A stretch of DNA of 64,000 bases from UBA11524 sp045132495 (lineage in GTDB: Bacteria; Bacillota; Clostridia; Christensenellales; Aristaeellaceae). The DNA lies in contig JBGUSK010000051.1 in NCBI GenBank assembly GCA_045132495.1, forward strand, positions 124,001 to 188,000, given 5' to 3'. A model generated the notes under the pieces. The model had not been told where the DNA came from and did no database searches. It saw only the letters and a list, made by a program, of their open reading frames with translations. Positions 16,186-24,854 of this stretch are shown here, piece by piece; within the stretch, counting starts at the first letter, position 1; every line of letters starts with the position of its first letter. The position numbers and the translations under genes are program-made.

Positions 16186-16366
16186 TCTGCCTTCCCCTTG
16201 AGGGGAAGGTGGCCGAGTGTCAGCGAGGTCGGATGAGGTGGATGCTGCAACTTGTGTAGGCTTCCACCTCATCAGTCAGCTTGCGCTGACAGCTTCCCCT
16301 CAAGGGGAAGCCTGCCCTCTCAGTCAGCCTTGCAGCTGCCAGCTCTCCCGGAGGGAGAGCCGTTTG
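16186..16366. repeat. large palindromic intergenic repeat (family B)
   Basis: Nested inverted repeats: CTTCCCCTTGAGGGGAAG near 16190, its mate CTTCCCCTCAAGGGGAAG near 16293, an inner GATGAGGTGGA/TCCACCTCATC (16232-16242/16263-16273) and TGTCAGCG/CGCTGACA, then CTCTCCC/AGGGAGAG near 16345. The unit folds into one long hairpin between iolD and iolE. A related shorter copy sits at 31912-31962. Confidence 0.7.
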
Positions 16367-16372
16367 GTATGC

Positions 16373-18226
16373 TTAAAACTCTCTCGTATCTTTGACGTGG
16401 GCCATCAGGTCCTCGTAAGCAGCCTGTACGCGGGGCTGGGTGGAAACCTCCGCCACGCCCACACGCCACCAGTTTTCGAAGCCGGGGGTCATGGTGCCGG
16501 GCACGACCTTGATGTCGTACAGCACGGGCTTATCCTGGGTCAGGGCGTCGCTGAGGGCTGCGCGCAGCTCCTCCACGTTGTGGATGGAGTAGGTCTTCAG
16601 ACCGTAAGCGGCAGCGTTCGCAGCGAAGTCAATGGGCAGGATGGGGCCGTCCAGCTGACCGGTCTGCTCATTGCGGAAGCGGAACACGGTGCCGAAGGTG
16701 TCGTTGCCCTGATTGTTCTGCAGGTTTTCAATGCAGCCCCAGCCGCTGTTGTCAAACAGGCAGAAGTGCACGCGGAGGCCTTCCTGCACGCAGGTCAGCA
16801 GCTCGGAGTGCGCCATCATGTAGGTGCCGTCGCCGAAGAAGGTGTAGACCTCCGCATCGGGAGCGGCCAGCTTCACGCCCAGGGCGCCGTTGGTCTCGTA
16901 GCCCATGTTGGAGAAGCCGTATTCCATGTGGTAGGTGTCGCGGTCGCCGGAGCGCCACAGGCGCTGCATGTCGCCGGGCAGGGAGCCAGCGGAACCCACC
17001 GCGATATCCTTGGCCTGCATGAACTTGTTGATCTCGCCCAGCGCACGGGTCTGGCTCAGGCCGCGCTCATTCTCAGCGGCGTAGTAGCTGTCCACGATGG
17101 CGTTCCACTCGTCCACGGCAGCCTTGACCTCGCCGCCCCACTTTGCCTTGTAGCCATCCAGCGCATTGGTCATGGCCTCAAGGCCAGCCTTCGCGTCGCA
17201 GATGATGCCCTCGGCGTCCATCTTGATCGCGTCGAAGGGGCAGATGTTCAAGCCGATGAACTTCGCGTCATGCTTGAACAGCCACTTGGAGGAGGTGGTG
17301 AAGTCAGTCAGGCGGGAGCCCACGGCGACGATCACGTCCGCCTGGGGAGCCAGGACGTTGGCAGCCTTGCCGCCGGTCACGCCGATGCCGCCCACGTTGA
17401 GGGGATGCTGCCAGGAAAGGGTGCCCTTGCCGGCCTGAGTCTCAGCGAAGGGGATGTTGGCGGCCTCACAGAAGGCAGCCAGGGCATCGCCGGCCTCGGA
17501 GTAGCGCACGCCGCCGCCGCAGATGACCATGGGCTTCTCGGCGTTTTTGAGGATCTCCATCACGCGGGAGAGCTGGACCTCCGTCATGGGACGGCGGTCC
17601 ATGTGCCACACGCGCTTGCGGAAGAACTCGGCGGGGTAGTCGTAGGCTTCGCCTTCCACGTCCTGGGGCATAGCCAGGCAGACCGCGCCGGTGTCGGCGG
17701 GATCAGTCAGCACGCGCATGGCGTGGATGGCGGCGGTAATGAGCTGCTCGGGGCGCTCGATGCGGTCAAAGTAGTGGCAAACGCCGCGGAAGGCGTCGGT
17801 TACCGTGCGGCCGAAGGAGTCGAAGAACTCCGCCTGCTGGAGCACCGGGTCGGGCTGGCGGCAGGCAAAGGTGTCGCCGGGGAGGAGCAGCAGGGGGATG
17901 CGGTTGGCGGTGGCGCAGCCGGCGGCGGTGACCATGTTCATCGCGCCGGGGCCGATAGAAGACACGCAGGGAATGATCTCCCGGCGGTTCTTCTGCTTGG
18001 CGAAGGCCATCGCGGCCAGGGCCATGTTCTGCTCGTTCTTGCCCTGGTAGAAGCGGAGGTTATGGTCGCCCTGGCTCAGCGCCTGGCCCACACCCACCAC
18101 GCAGCCGTGGCCGAACACGCCGAAGATGCCGTTCACAAACTTGTTTTCGACGCCGTCCAGCTCCACATACTGGTTGTCCAGGAAGCGCACCAGCGCCTGG
18201 GCCATTGTCAGTCGGATACGTTCCAT
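16373..18226 (-). CDS. iolD: 3D-(3,5/4)-trihydroxycyclohexane-1,2-dione hydrolase IolD
   Basis: 617 residues, thiamine-diphosphate enzyme that opens the ring to give 5-deoxyglucuronate. The N-terminal domain has the ThDP-activating glutamate in YQGKNEQNMALAA; the C-terminal domain has the cofactor-binding FFGDGTYMMAHSELLT and FDNSGWGCI. The opening MERIRLTMAQALVRFL is typical of IolD. Start 3 nt after the iolB stop, with GGAGG just upstream inside iolB. Confidence 0.96.
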   Translation of the reverse strand: MERIRLTMAQALVRFLDNQYVELDGVENKFVNGIFGVFGHGCVVGVGQALSQGDHNLRFYQGKNEQNMALAAMAFAKQKNRREIIPCVSSIGPGAMNMVTAAGCATANRIPLLLLPGDTFACRQPDPVLQQAEFFDSFGRTVTDAFRGVCHYFDRIERPEQLITAAIHAMRVLTDPADTGAVCLAMPQDVEGEAYDYPAEFFRKRVWHMDRRPMTEVQLSRVMEILKNAEKPMVICGGGVRYSEAGDALAAFCEAANIPFAETQAGKGTLSWQHPLNVGGIGVTGGKAANVLAPQADVIVAVGSRLTDFTTSSKWLFKHDAKFIGLNICPFDAIKMDAEGIICDAKAGLEAMTNALDGYKAKWGGEVKAAVDEWNAIVDSYYAAENERGLSQTRALGEINKFMQAKDIAVGSAGSLPGDMQRLWRSGDRDTYHMEYGFSNMGYETNGALGVKLAAPDAEVYTFFGDGTYMMAHSELLTCVQEGLRVHFCLFDNSGWGCIENLQNNQGNDTFGTVFRFRNEQTGQLDGPILPIDFAANAAAYGLKTYSIHNVEELRAALSDALTQDKPVLYDIKVVPGTMTPGFENWWRVGVAEVSTQPRVQAAYEDLMAHVKDTREF

Positions 18227-18229
18227 GGC

Positions 18230-19042
18230 TTAGTTTCCTCCGTAGTTGTCGCCCCAGTAGGGCTCGTCCTTTTTCTGCACCCAGAGGTGCTCGGGCAGGA
18301 AAACGGGGTAGTTGGGCTGGGCATAGGGGCAGCCGTCCAGGTGGCGGATGGCCCACAGGTACCACAGCGCGTAGCCGGGAGGCGTGCACTGGGGATGGGT
18401 CATGCCGGCGGGGATGCACACGGTGTCGCCGCTTCGCACCTTGTAGACGGTTTCGCCCACCTCGGCATAGCCGAAGCCGTTTTCCGGGTTGTTCTTGTAG
18501 TAGTAGATTTCCGGCTGGGGATGGTGGTGGGGAGGATAGCTCGACCACTTGCCCGGGAAGCCGATCACCTCGCCCAGCACGAGGTTCGCGTAGGGCGCGT
18601 TGGTGTAGTCGAAGATGGTGCGGACGATGCGGGTGCTGGTCTCATGCATGGTGCCGGCGCCGCGGAACTCGTCCGGGGTGTCCTTGGGCAGGTAGAGCTT
18701 GGCGGGGAATTCCCGTTCGTTCACCGTGCGCAGGACATTGACCTCGCATTCCTCGCTCAGGCAGATGACGGTCACGCCCTTGGTGCCCTTGGACACATGC
18801 AGAGCCGTCGGCGGCACGTCGAAGCAATTCTCACGGTATTCGGTGTGCTCCTCGTCATCCCATTTGAAGCAGACCTTGCCGTACACCAGCAGGAAGGCGC
18901 GCTCCAGCGGGTATTCATCGTGGAAGCTCTCGCCATACTTCAGACGCAGCACGCCGAAATCCATCAGCATGTCGCCGGTATGCCTGGTGATCTCGGTATA
19001 GCCAAAGGCGTGAGGGCCATTGGCACGGATGATGTCGGACAT
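18230..19042 (-). CDS. iolB: 5-deoxy-glucuronate isomerase IolB
   Basis: 270 residues, bicupin fold; converts 5-deoxyglucuronate to 2-deoxy-5-keto-gluconate. The characteristic YPPHHHPQPEIYYYK metal-binding segment, a VCIPAGMTHPQCTPPGY stretch and the GHPDGCPYA-like ending (RHLDGCPYAQPNY) are visible. Start ATG 1 nt after the iolG stop, with GGAGG overlapping the end of iolG. Confidence 0.96.
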   Translation of the reverse strand: MSDIIRANGPHAFGYTEITRHTGDMLMDFGVLRLKYGESFHDEYPLERAFLLVYGKVCFKWDDEEHTEYRENCFDVPPTALHVSKGTKGVTVICLSEECEVNVLRTVNEREFPAKLYLPKDTPDEFRGAGTMHETSTRIVRTIFDYTNAPYANLVLGEVIGFPGKWSSYPPHHHPQPEIYYYKNNPENGFGYAEVGETVYKVRSGDTVCIPAGMTHPQCTPPGYALWYLWAIRHLDGCPYAQPNYPVFLPEHLWVQKKDEPYWGDNYGGN

Positions 19043-19043
19043 A

Positions 19044-20063
19044 TTACGCCTCCAGGATCTCGGAGATCTTCACAGGACGATGCTCGTCCAGGGACTTCTT
19101 GGCAGCCTTGGCCAGCACGACGCTCATCAGGCCGGCATGGATGCCCACGGGCACTTCCTTGTCCTCGTTGATGGCGGCGATGAACTGTTTCATTTCCTCC
19201 ACGAAGGAAGCCATGTAGCGCTCCAGGAAGAAGAACTGGGGCTTGTCGGACATGACGCCCGCAGCGGTGGAGACGCGCACGGTGGAGTCACCGTCGTTTT
19301 CGCCCGCAGCCATGCCCAGGGAGCCGAAGACTTCCACGCGCTGGTCGTAGCCGTAAGCGGCGCGGCGGCTGTTGTCGATCACGCCCAGGGCGCCGTTTTC
19401 GAAGGTCAGGGTGACGATGGCGGTGTCCACGTCGCCGGCCTCGCCGATGCGGGGATCGACCAGGGAGGTACCCATGGCGTAGACTTCCTTGACGTCGCAG
19501 CCAGCCAGGAACATGGCCATGTCGAAGTCATGGATCATCATGTCGATGTACAGACCGCCGGAGGAAGCAGCGTACTCGGGGGACGGCGGCTCGGGATCGC
19601 GGGAGGTGATCTTGATCAGTTCAATGTTGCCCAGGGTGCCGTTCGCGGCCAGGGACTGAACCTTGCCGTGGTTGTGGTCGAAGCGGCGGTTGAAGCCGAT
19701 TTGCAGCTTCTTGCCGGTCTCGGCGGCGACCTCAGCGGTCTTCTTGATCTTTTCGATGGTCAGGTCAACGGGCTTCTCGCAGAAGACGTGCTTGCCGGCC
19801 TTCATCGCGGCGATGGAGATGTCGGCATGGGTGGGGGTGGGAGAGCAGACCAGCACGGCGTCGATCTCGGGGTCATTGACGATGTCCATGTAGTCAGTGC
19901 CGTAGTTGGGCACGCCGTAGGTCTCAGCCAGGGCCTTGGCGGCGGGCTCGTACACGTCGGTCACGCGCACGACCTGAGCCTGGGGAATGTTGTAGGTGAT
20001 GGATGCCGCGTGCACCTTGCCGATGCGGCCTGCGCCGACGATACCGATGTTGAGCTTCTTCAT
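19044..20063 (-). CDS. iolG: inositol 2-dehydrogenase IolG
   Basis: 339 residues, GFO/IDH/MocA family. NAD-binding GIVGAGRIGKVH at the start, catalytic Lys97 in EKPVD, and Asp174/His178 in IDMMIHDFDMA match the IolG catalytic set. It oxidises myo-inositol to 2-keto-myo-inositol, the entry step. AAGGAGA precedes the ATG. In this operon it lies downstream of iolA and the MBL-fold gene, an order different from the Bacillus operon. Confidence 0.92.
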   Translation of the reverse strand: MKKLNIGIVGAGRIGKVHAASITYNIPQAQVVRVTDVYEPAAKALAETYGVPNYGTDYMDIVNDPEIDAVLVCSPTPTHADISIAAMKAGKHVFCEKPVDLTIEKIKKTAEVAAETGKKLQIGFNRRFDHNHGKVQSLAANGTLGNIELIKITSRDPEPPSPEYAASSGGLYIDMMIHDFDMAMFLAGCDVKEVYAMGTSLVDPRIGEAGDVDTAIVTLTFENGALGVIDNSRRAAYGYDQRVEVFGSLGMAAGENDGDSTVRVSTAAGVMSDKPQFFFLERYMASFVEEMKQFIAAINEDKEVPVGIHAGLMSVVLAKAAKKSLDEHRPVKISEILEA

Positions 20064-20099
20064 GGTGAATCTCTCCTTTTTCTTTTATAAACGGAGGAC

Positions 20100-20858
20100 T
20101 TACTTGCCCTCATGATAGACGATGACTTCGCCGGGGGTACCGGAGATGGGATGCTGGCGGCACACACCGCCGAAGTACTCATAGGGGAGGTCGTTTTCCG
20201 TGCGGCCTTCGAGGATGGCCTTGCAGCCTTCGATCATCCAGTCCAGGATCACCTTGTCACGCAGGTCTTTCGCGTGTCCGTGGGCGACGTGATCGAACTC
20301 TGCACCGTACTTCTCCTTCAGTGCGAGGAAGGTTTCCAGCATCACCGAAATGGGCAGGCTGTGATCCAGCTGCATCCACAGGTGGGTGTTGAGGCCGTCG
20401 CCGGTGTAGAGGATGCGGCCTTTCTTATCCAGCAGACCGATGGAGCCGGCGGTGTGACCCTTGAGGTCGACGACTTCCAGCTGAACGCCGCCCAGGTCGA
20501 AGGTCTGGCCGATCTCCAGCGCCTTGAGGGGACAGGGTCGCAAATTGTGCTTGTCCATTTCCTCCTTGGCGTAACCGAAGAACATGTCATGCAGGCCGAA
20601 GTCCGCCGGGTGCATCCAGGCTTCGTCGAAATAGACATTGCCGAAGATGTGATCGCCGTGGCCGTGGGTGTTGACCACGGTGACGGGCAGATCCGTCAGG
20701 CTGCGGACGATCTCTGCCAGGTCTTCATAGCCGTTGGCAGTGTCTACCAGCAAAGCGCGCTCGCTGCCGGTGATCAGGTAGCAGGTGCTCTCGCCAGCGT
20801 CGTCGATCAGGTGAACGTTGGGGCGAATCTGCTTGATGATGGCGCGTTCAAAGGGCAT
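20100..20858 (-). CDS. MBL-fold metallo-hydrolase within the iol operon
   Basis: 252 residues from ATG 20856-20858 behind AAAGGAGG; a 68-codon upstream extension of the frame runs through an intergenic repeat and is not real. Metal ligands are in the THGHGDH motif (His65, His67, Asp69, His70), then HTAGSIGLL, LYTGDG and the late HGHAKDL. Glyoxalase II-like enzymes of this kind hydrolyse thioesters or lactones. It is not one of the known iol steps. A side activity such as hydrolysing a lactone or acyl-CoA intermediate is only inference. Confidence 0.85.
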   Translation of the reverse strand: MPFERAIIKQIRPNVHLIDDAGESTCYLITGSERALLVDTANGYEDLAEIVRSLTDLPVTVVNTHGHGDHIFGNVYFDEAWMHPADFGLHDMFFGYAKEEMDKHNLRPCPLKALEIGQTFDLGGVQLEVVDLKGHTAGSIGLLDKKGRILYTGDGLNTHLWMQLDHSLPISVMLETFLALKEKYGAEFDHVAHGHAKDLRDKVILDWMIEGCKAILEGRTENDLPYEYFGGVCRQHPISGTPGEVIVYHEGK

Positions 20859-20969
20859 GGGTGTGCCTCCTTTGCGGCAGGACTTGCGTGGGTGAGCGGC
20901 TTCTTGCGGCTGCGTGAGCTGTTTCTCGAATCCATGCGGATTCTCGAAAGGCGCGTGGGGCGGTTTCGG

Positions 20970-21060
20970 CCTGCGGGCCGGGGGCAGGGGTTTTACCCCT
21001 GTACCCCAGAGGGGCGCTGCCCCTTCACCCCGCGAAGGGCCATTGGCCCTCTCGACACCC
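20970..21060 (-). repeat. palindrome-rich intergenic repeat (family A)
   Basis: Read on the minus strand: GGGTGTCGAGAGGG, a hairpin GGGCCAATGGCCC, CTTCGCGGGGTG, then GGGGCAGCGCCCC and CAGGGGTAAAACCCCTG hairpins. The same core, in the other orientation, lies at 32222-32280. It occupies the iolA-MBL spacer. Confidence 0.7.
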
Positions 21061-21082
21061 ATTTTTTGCGTTGCCGTTGTTG

Positions 21083-22594
21083 TTAGCGGGAGCCGTCCCA
21101 GGTGTCGACGTTGGTATTCTTCTTCTCCTCGTCGTCAAACCAACGGGTGGTCACGCACTTGGACTCAGTATAGAACCGGAAGGCGTCCTTGCCGTGGCAG
21201 TGCAGATCGCCGAAGAAAGACTGCTTGTGGCCGCAGAAGGGGAATACGCCGATCGGAACCGGGATGCCCACGTTCACGCCGACCATGCCGCCGTCGGTAT
21301 TCTTGACGAACTCACGGGCGTAGTAGCCGTTCTGGGTGAAGATGACGGAGCCGTTGGCGAAGGGATTGCGGTTCATCAGAGCCAGGCCTTCCTCGAAGCT
21401 CTTCACGCGCTTGACGCACAGAACGGGACCAAAGACCTCGCGGGTGCCGATGGTCATTTCCTCGGTCACATGGTCGAAGATGGTGTGGCCGATGTAGTAG
21501 CCGTCCTCGTAGCCCTCGACCTTGACGTCGCGGCCGTCCAGAACGAGCTGAGCGCCCTCTTCGATGCCCTTCTCGATCCAGTCGAGCACGAACTTCTGAT
21601 GGCTCTTGCTGCCCACAGGGCCCAGGTTGGAGGTCTTGTCGTAGGCAGGGCCGATCTTCTGCTGCTTGCACAGGCGCACCAGCTCAGCGACCAGCTCGTC
21701 CGCGATCTCCTCTTCCACCACGATGGCCGGCAGCGCCATGCAGCGCTCGCCCGCGCAGCCGAAGGCGGAGTTCATGATGCCCGCGGCGGTACGGCCGATG
21801 GGGGCGTCCTTGAGGACCAGCGCATGGTTCTTGGCCTCGCACAGGGCCTGAACGCGCTTGCCGTGGGCGGCAGCGGTGGAGTACACATGCAGACCGACCT
21901 TGGTGGAGCCGACGAAGGTCACGCCCTTTACGTCCTCGTGGGTGAGGAGGATCTCCGCCTCATTGCGGGAGCAGGGCACGATGTTGAACACGCCGTCCGG
22001 GATGCCGGCTTCCTTGTATAGCTCGGCGAACTTCATAGAGGTCATGGGGGTGGTGGAGGCGGGCTTCAGCACGAAGGTGTTGCCGCAGACGATGGCCAGG
22101 GGAGCCATCCAGCCAACGGGGATCATCGCGGGGAAGTTCCAGGGGGCAATGCCGGCGAACACGCCCAGGGGCTCGCGGTACAGCGTGGTGTCATAGCCGG
22201 AGGAGGTGTCCATCAGGCTGTCGCCCATCAGCATCGTGGGCGCGGAGCAGGCCAGCTCGGTCATGTCCAGCGCCTTGCCGACGTCGCCGGCGGCCTCAGC
22301 CCAGCACTTGCCGTTTTCGGTGGCGACCAGGCGGGTCAGCTCGTCCATGTCGCGCTCGATCAGGTGATGCAGCTTCATCATGATGGCGGCGCGCTTGCGG
22401 ACGGGGGTGTTCTTCCAGGCGGGGTAAGCGGCCTTCGCAGCGGCGATGGCGGCCTCGACCTCGTCCTTGGTGCAGCAGGGTACCTGAGCGATGGCCTTGC
22501 CGGTGGAGGGATCGTAGATGGTATTGAACTTCTCGGACTTGCTGTCGATGTACTGGCCGTTGATGTAGGGCTTCATGATGGGCAGATTGGACAT
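21083..22594 (-). CDS. iolA: methylmalonate/malonate-semialdehyde dehydrogenase IolA
   Basis: 503 residues, CoA-acylating aldehyde dehydrogenase that turns malonate semialdehyde into acetyl-CoA and CO2. NAD-site GIAPWNFPAMIPVGWMAPLA, EAKNHALVLKDA where general aldehyde dehydrogenases have their glutamate, and catalytic Cys285 in AGERCMA are the family pattern. The end contains FGDLHCHGKDAFRFYTESK, another standard signature. GGAGG before the start. It completes the lower branch of inositol degradation. Confidence 0.96.
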   Translation of the reverse strand: MSNLPIMKPYINGQYIDSKSEKFNTIYDPSTGKAIAQVPCCTKDEVEAAIAAAKAAYPAWKNTPVRKRAAIMMKLHHLIERDMDELTRLVATENGKCWAEAAGDVGKALDMTELACSAPTMLMGDSLMDTSSGYDTTLYREPLGVFAGIAPWNFPAMIPVGWMAPLAIVCGNTFVLKPASTTPMTSMKFAELYKEAGIPDGVFNIVPCSRNEAEILLTHEDVKGVTFVGSTKVGLHVYSTAAAHGKRVQALCEAKNHALVLKDAPIGRTAAGIMNSAFGCAGERCMALPAIVVEEEIADELVAELVRLCKQQKIGPAYDKTSNLGPVGSKSHQKFVLDWIEKGIEEGAQLVLDGRDVKVEGYEDGYYIGHTIFDHVTEEMTIGTREVFGPVLCVKRVKSFEEGLALMNRNPFANGSVIFTQNGYYAREFVKNTDGGMVGVNVGIPVPIGVFPFCGHKQSFFGDLHCHGKDAFRFYTESKCVTTRWFDDEEKKNTNVDTWDGSR

Positions 22595-22613
22595 GGCAGT
22601 GTACCTCCAAATA

Positions 22614-22754
22614 AATTAGGAATTATGAATTCGGAATTCGGAATTTGGTTTGTGAGACGGTGGTATATGCGGATTGCCGGATTCTTTGCGGAATGACCGG
22701 AAAAGAAGGTGCACACACTCTCAATTCCGAATTCCGCATTCCGAATTCCGCATT
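22614..22754. repeat. AATTCGGAATT-bounded intergenic repeat (family C), full copy
   Basis: Begins with a run of AATTCGGAATTCGGAATTT followed by GGTTTGTGAGAC and ends with CACTCTCAATTCCG and further AATTCCG units, so its ends form inverted repeats. Related copies: 44709-44782 (opposite orientation) and a left end at 33388-33416. It fills the iolC-iolA spacer. Confidence 0.65.
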
Positions 22755-23763
22755 ACAACGAAGTCACGACCTCGCCGCATGTAGCTTTCTTTTCGGCGAT
22801 GAAGGCGAAAAGGGCGTCCTCAGTGGGCATATCCTTGCTGCAGGCGTGGCTGGCGACCAGCATGGCGGCGCTGGCGCTGCCCATCTCGAGGGCCTCGTTC
22901 AGCGGCTTGCCCATCAGCAGGCCGTGGAGGAAGGAGCTGGCGTAGCCGTCGCCGCCGCCGAAGCCCTTCAGGGCGTTCACGGGGAAGGGCTTCACGTTCC
23001 AGTTGCCGTCGCTCACGGAGTAGGCATGGGAGCCGGCCTTGCCATGCTTGATGACCAGGAGCTCGACGCCCTTTTGATGCCAGTACTTGGCGGAGGCTTC
23101 GTCGGTGCCGTCCAGGCCCAGCAGGCGTTCCATCAGGTCGAACTCCTCGCGGGAGCCCAGGATCATGTCGCTCTGCTCTGCCACCATGGAGGTGTACACG
23201 GCGATCTCGTCCATGTTCTTCCAGGTGTAGGCGCGGTAGTCCGCATCGAAGATGACCATGGTGCCGGCCTTCTTGGCCAGGATCAGGGCCTTCAGAGCGG
23301 CCTCGCGGGTGGGGCTGGTGCACAGGCTGGTGCCGGAGATCAGCAGCGCCTTGGCGGAGGCGATGTATTCCAGATCCACGTCGTCGGGGTGGAGCATCAG
23401 GTCCGCCACGCCCTCGCGGTACATGAGGATGGAGGACTGGGTGGGAGAGAGGATCTCGGTGAAGGTCAGGCCCAGCTTTTCGCCGTTCTGGCAGCGGGTG
23501 ATGTGGCTGACGTCGATGCCTTCCTTGACGAAATAATTGGTGACGAAGTCGCCGAACTGGTCATCGCTGACCTTGCCGAGGAAGCCGACCTTGCGGCCCA
23601 GGCGCGCCATGCCAACCGCGATGTTGGCGGGGGAGCCTCCCAGGTACTTGTTGAAGTTCTCGCTCTCCGACAGGGGCTTGTAGTAGTCCGTCGGGTTGAA
23701 GTCGATCGCGACGCGGCCGACGGGGATCACATCCAGCGGTCTGGATGCATCGAACTTGACCAT
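22753..23763 (-). CDS. iolC: 5-dehydro-2-deoxygluconokinase IolC
   Basis: 336 residues, PfkB carbohydrate kinase. The substrate-side motif GGSPANIAVGMARLG and the anion-hole/catalytic motif GFGGGDGYASSF (the catalytic Asp is kept; most family members read GAGD) are seen. It phosphorylates 2-deoxy-5-keto-gluconate at C6. It starts 2 nt after the iolJ stop, so translation is likely coupled. Confidence 0.94.
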   Translation of the reverse strand: MVKFDASRPLDVIPVGRVAIDFNPTDYYKPLSESENFNKYLGGSPANIAVGMARLGRKVGFLGKVSDDQFGDFVTNYFVKEGIDVSHITRCQNGEKLGLTFTEILSPTQSSILMYREGVADLMLHPDDVDLEYIASAKALLISGTSLCTSPTREAALKALILAKKAGTMVIFDADYRAYTWKNMDEIAVYTSMVAEQSDMILGSREEFDLMERLLGLDGTDEASAKYWHQKGVELLVIKHGKAGSHAYSVSDGNWNVKPFPVNALKGFGGGDGYASSFLHGLLMGKPLNEALEMGSASAAMLVASHACSKDMPTEDALFAFIAEKKATCGEVVTSL

Positions 23764-23765
23764 GG

Positions 23766-24587
23766 TTATTCCGCCTTTCCCGCGCTGCCAAAGAGCGCGA
23801 TGTACTTTTGCGTGATTGCCTTCACAGCAGCGGCGCTGCTGGTGATGTTGGAGAAGATGTCATCGCCGTGGGGGGCCATGGCGGCGGCGCGGAAGATGTC
23901 GGTGGCGATGTTGATCTTGCGCATGCCGAGGCTGATGAGCTTCACGAACTGCTCGTCCGTGAGGCCCGTGCCGCCGTGGAGCACCAGGTGGGCGTTCAGC
24001 TTGCCACTGAGCTGCTCGAGGATGTCGTAGCGCAGCTCGGGTGTGGCGGCGTAGAGGCCGTGGGCGTTGCCGATGCCGACCGCCAGCGCATCCAGACCGG
24101 TTTCGTCCATGAGGATGCAGTCGTCAATGGAGGCCGCCACGGTGGGGGAGTCGCTGCCGTCTTCGCCGCGGCCCACACGGCCGACCTCTGCTTCCACGCA
24201 GGCGCCGGTAGCCTTGGCCATTTCCGCCACTTTGCGTACGGCCGCCAGGTTTTCCTCAATGGGAAGGGTGGAGCCGTCGATCATCACGGAGGTGAAGCCC
24301 AGCTTGAGGGCTTCTTCCACGCAGGGGATGGTCGCGCCGTGATCCAGGTGCACCGCCACAGGGACGCTGGCTCCCCTGGCGGCCGCGATCATCAGCGGAC
24401 CGAGCAGGGAAAGCGGTGTGTGCTTGAGGCGGACTTCCGCGCACTGGAGGATGATGGGCGCGCGCATTTCTTCTGCGGCTGCGATCACGCCCATGACGCA
24501 CTCCAGATTCGCCACGCTGAAGGAACCTACCGCGTAGCCGCCCTTTCGTGCGTCGTTCAAGAGATCTCGCATGTTACACAGAGGCAT
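23766..24587 (-). CDS. iolJ: class II aldolase IolJ (6-phospho-5-dehydro-2-deoxygluconate aldolase)
   Basis: 273 residues, class II fructose-bisphosphate aldolase family. Zinc-site VHLDHG, VEAEVGRVG, GNAHG and HGGTG are present. In this operon it should cleave the phosphorylated keto-acid to DHAP and malonate semialdehyde. Start ATG 24585-24587 behind AAAGGAG; the frame is open for 35 more codons upstream without a site. First gene of the operon, about 115 nt behind the promoter. General FBP-aldolase function is the alternative, made less likely by context. Confidence 0.9.
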   Translation of the reverse strand: MPLCNMRDLLNDARKGGYAVGSFSVANLECVMGVIAAAEEMRAPIILQCAEVRLKHTPLSLLGPLMIAAARGASVPVAVHLDHGATIPCVEEALKLGFTSVMIDGSTLPIEENLAAVRKVAEMAKATGACVEAEVGRVGRGEDGSDSPTVAASIDDCILMDETGLDALAVGIGNAHGLYAATPELRYDILEQLSGKLNAHLVLHGGTGLTDEQFVKLISLGMRKINIATDIFRAAAMAPHGDDIFSNITSSAAAVKAITQKYIALFGSAGKAE

Positions 24588-24707
24588 TGTTTTGCTCCTT
24601 TTCTCTATTGGCACCGCAGATCCGCAAAAACGGAATGCTGCGTTCAATGCAGGGTGGTATGATATGTGTGGCTCAGGGGTTTCAACAGTCATTCTTTCGG
24701 TGCTTAT

Positions 24708-24736
24708 ATCATATCACAGGATGGAGCAAGTTGCAA
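24708..24736 (-). promoter_or_regulatory. promoter of the iol operon
   Basis: Minus strand: TTGCAA (24731-24736), 17-nt spacer, TATGAT (24708-24713). No IolR gene is in the window, so its regulator is unknown. Confidence 0.7.
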
Positions 24737-24773
24737 GTGGGAATGATGAAATTATGATAAAATGTTGGGTAAG

Positions 24774-24818
24774 AATAGAACAAACCGCGCCCCTGCTCCT
24801 TCCGGAACAGAGGCGCGG
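24774..24818 (-). terminator. terminator of the LplABC-type operon
   Basis: On the minus strand CCGCGCC and GGCGCGG arms enclose a second near-perfect stem around GGAA, followed by TTTGTTCT. It separates the importer from the iol promoter. Confidence 0.75.
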
Positions 24819-24854
24819 CGGATCACGTTACATTACGCGCGGTAAGGTATGCAA

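Noticed and set aside
16186..16366. CRISPR array or rho-independent terminator
   Set aside because: The units are inverted, not direct with unique spacers, and there is no T-tract after the stems. No CRISPR-like array was seen anywhere in the window.
16217..19171. 984-codon open frame on the plus strand across iolD and iolB
   Set aside because: It is antisense to two well-supported iol enzymes, is rich in His, Gly, Val and Gln as expected from the complement of GC3-biased codons, and has no ribosome site or family motif.
20859..21062. 68-residue N-terminal extension of the MBL-fold protein
   Set aside because: The frame runs through the family A repeat; the ribosome site AAAGGAGG and the family alignment support the start at 20858.
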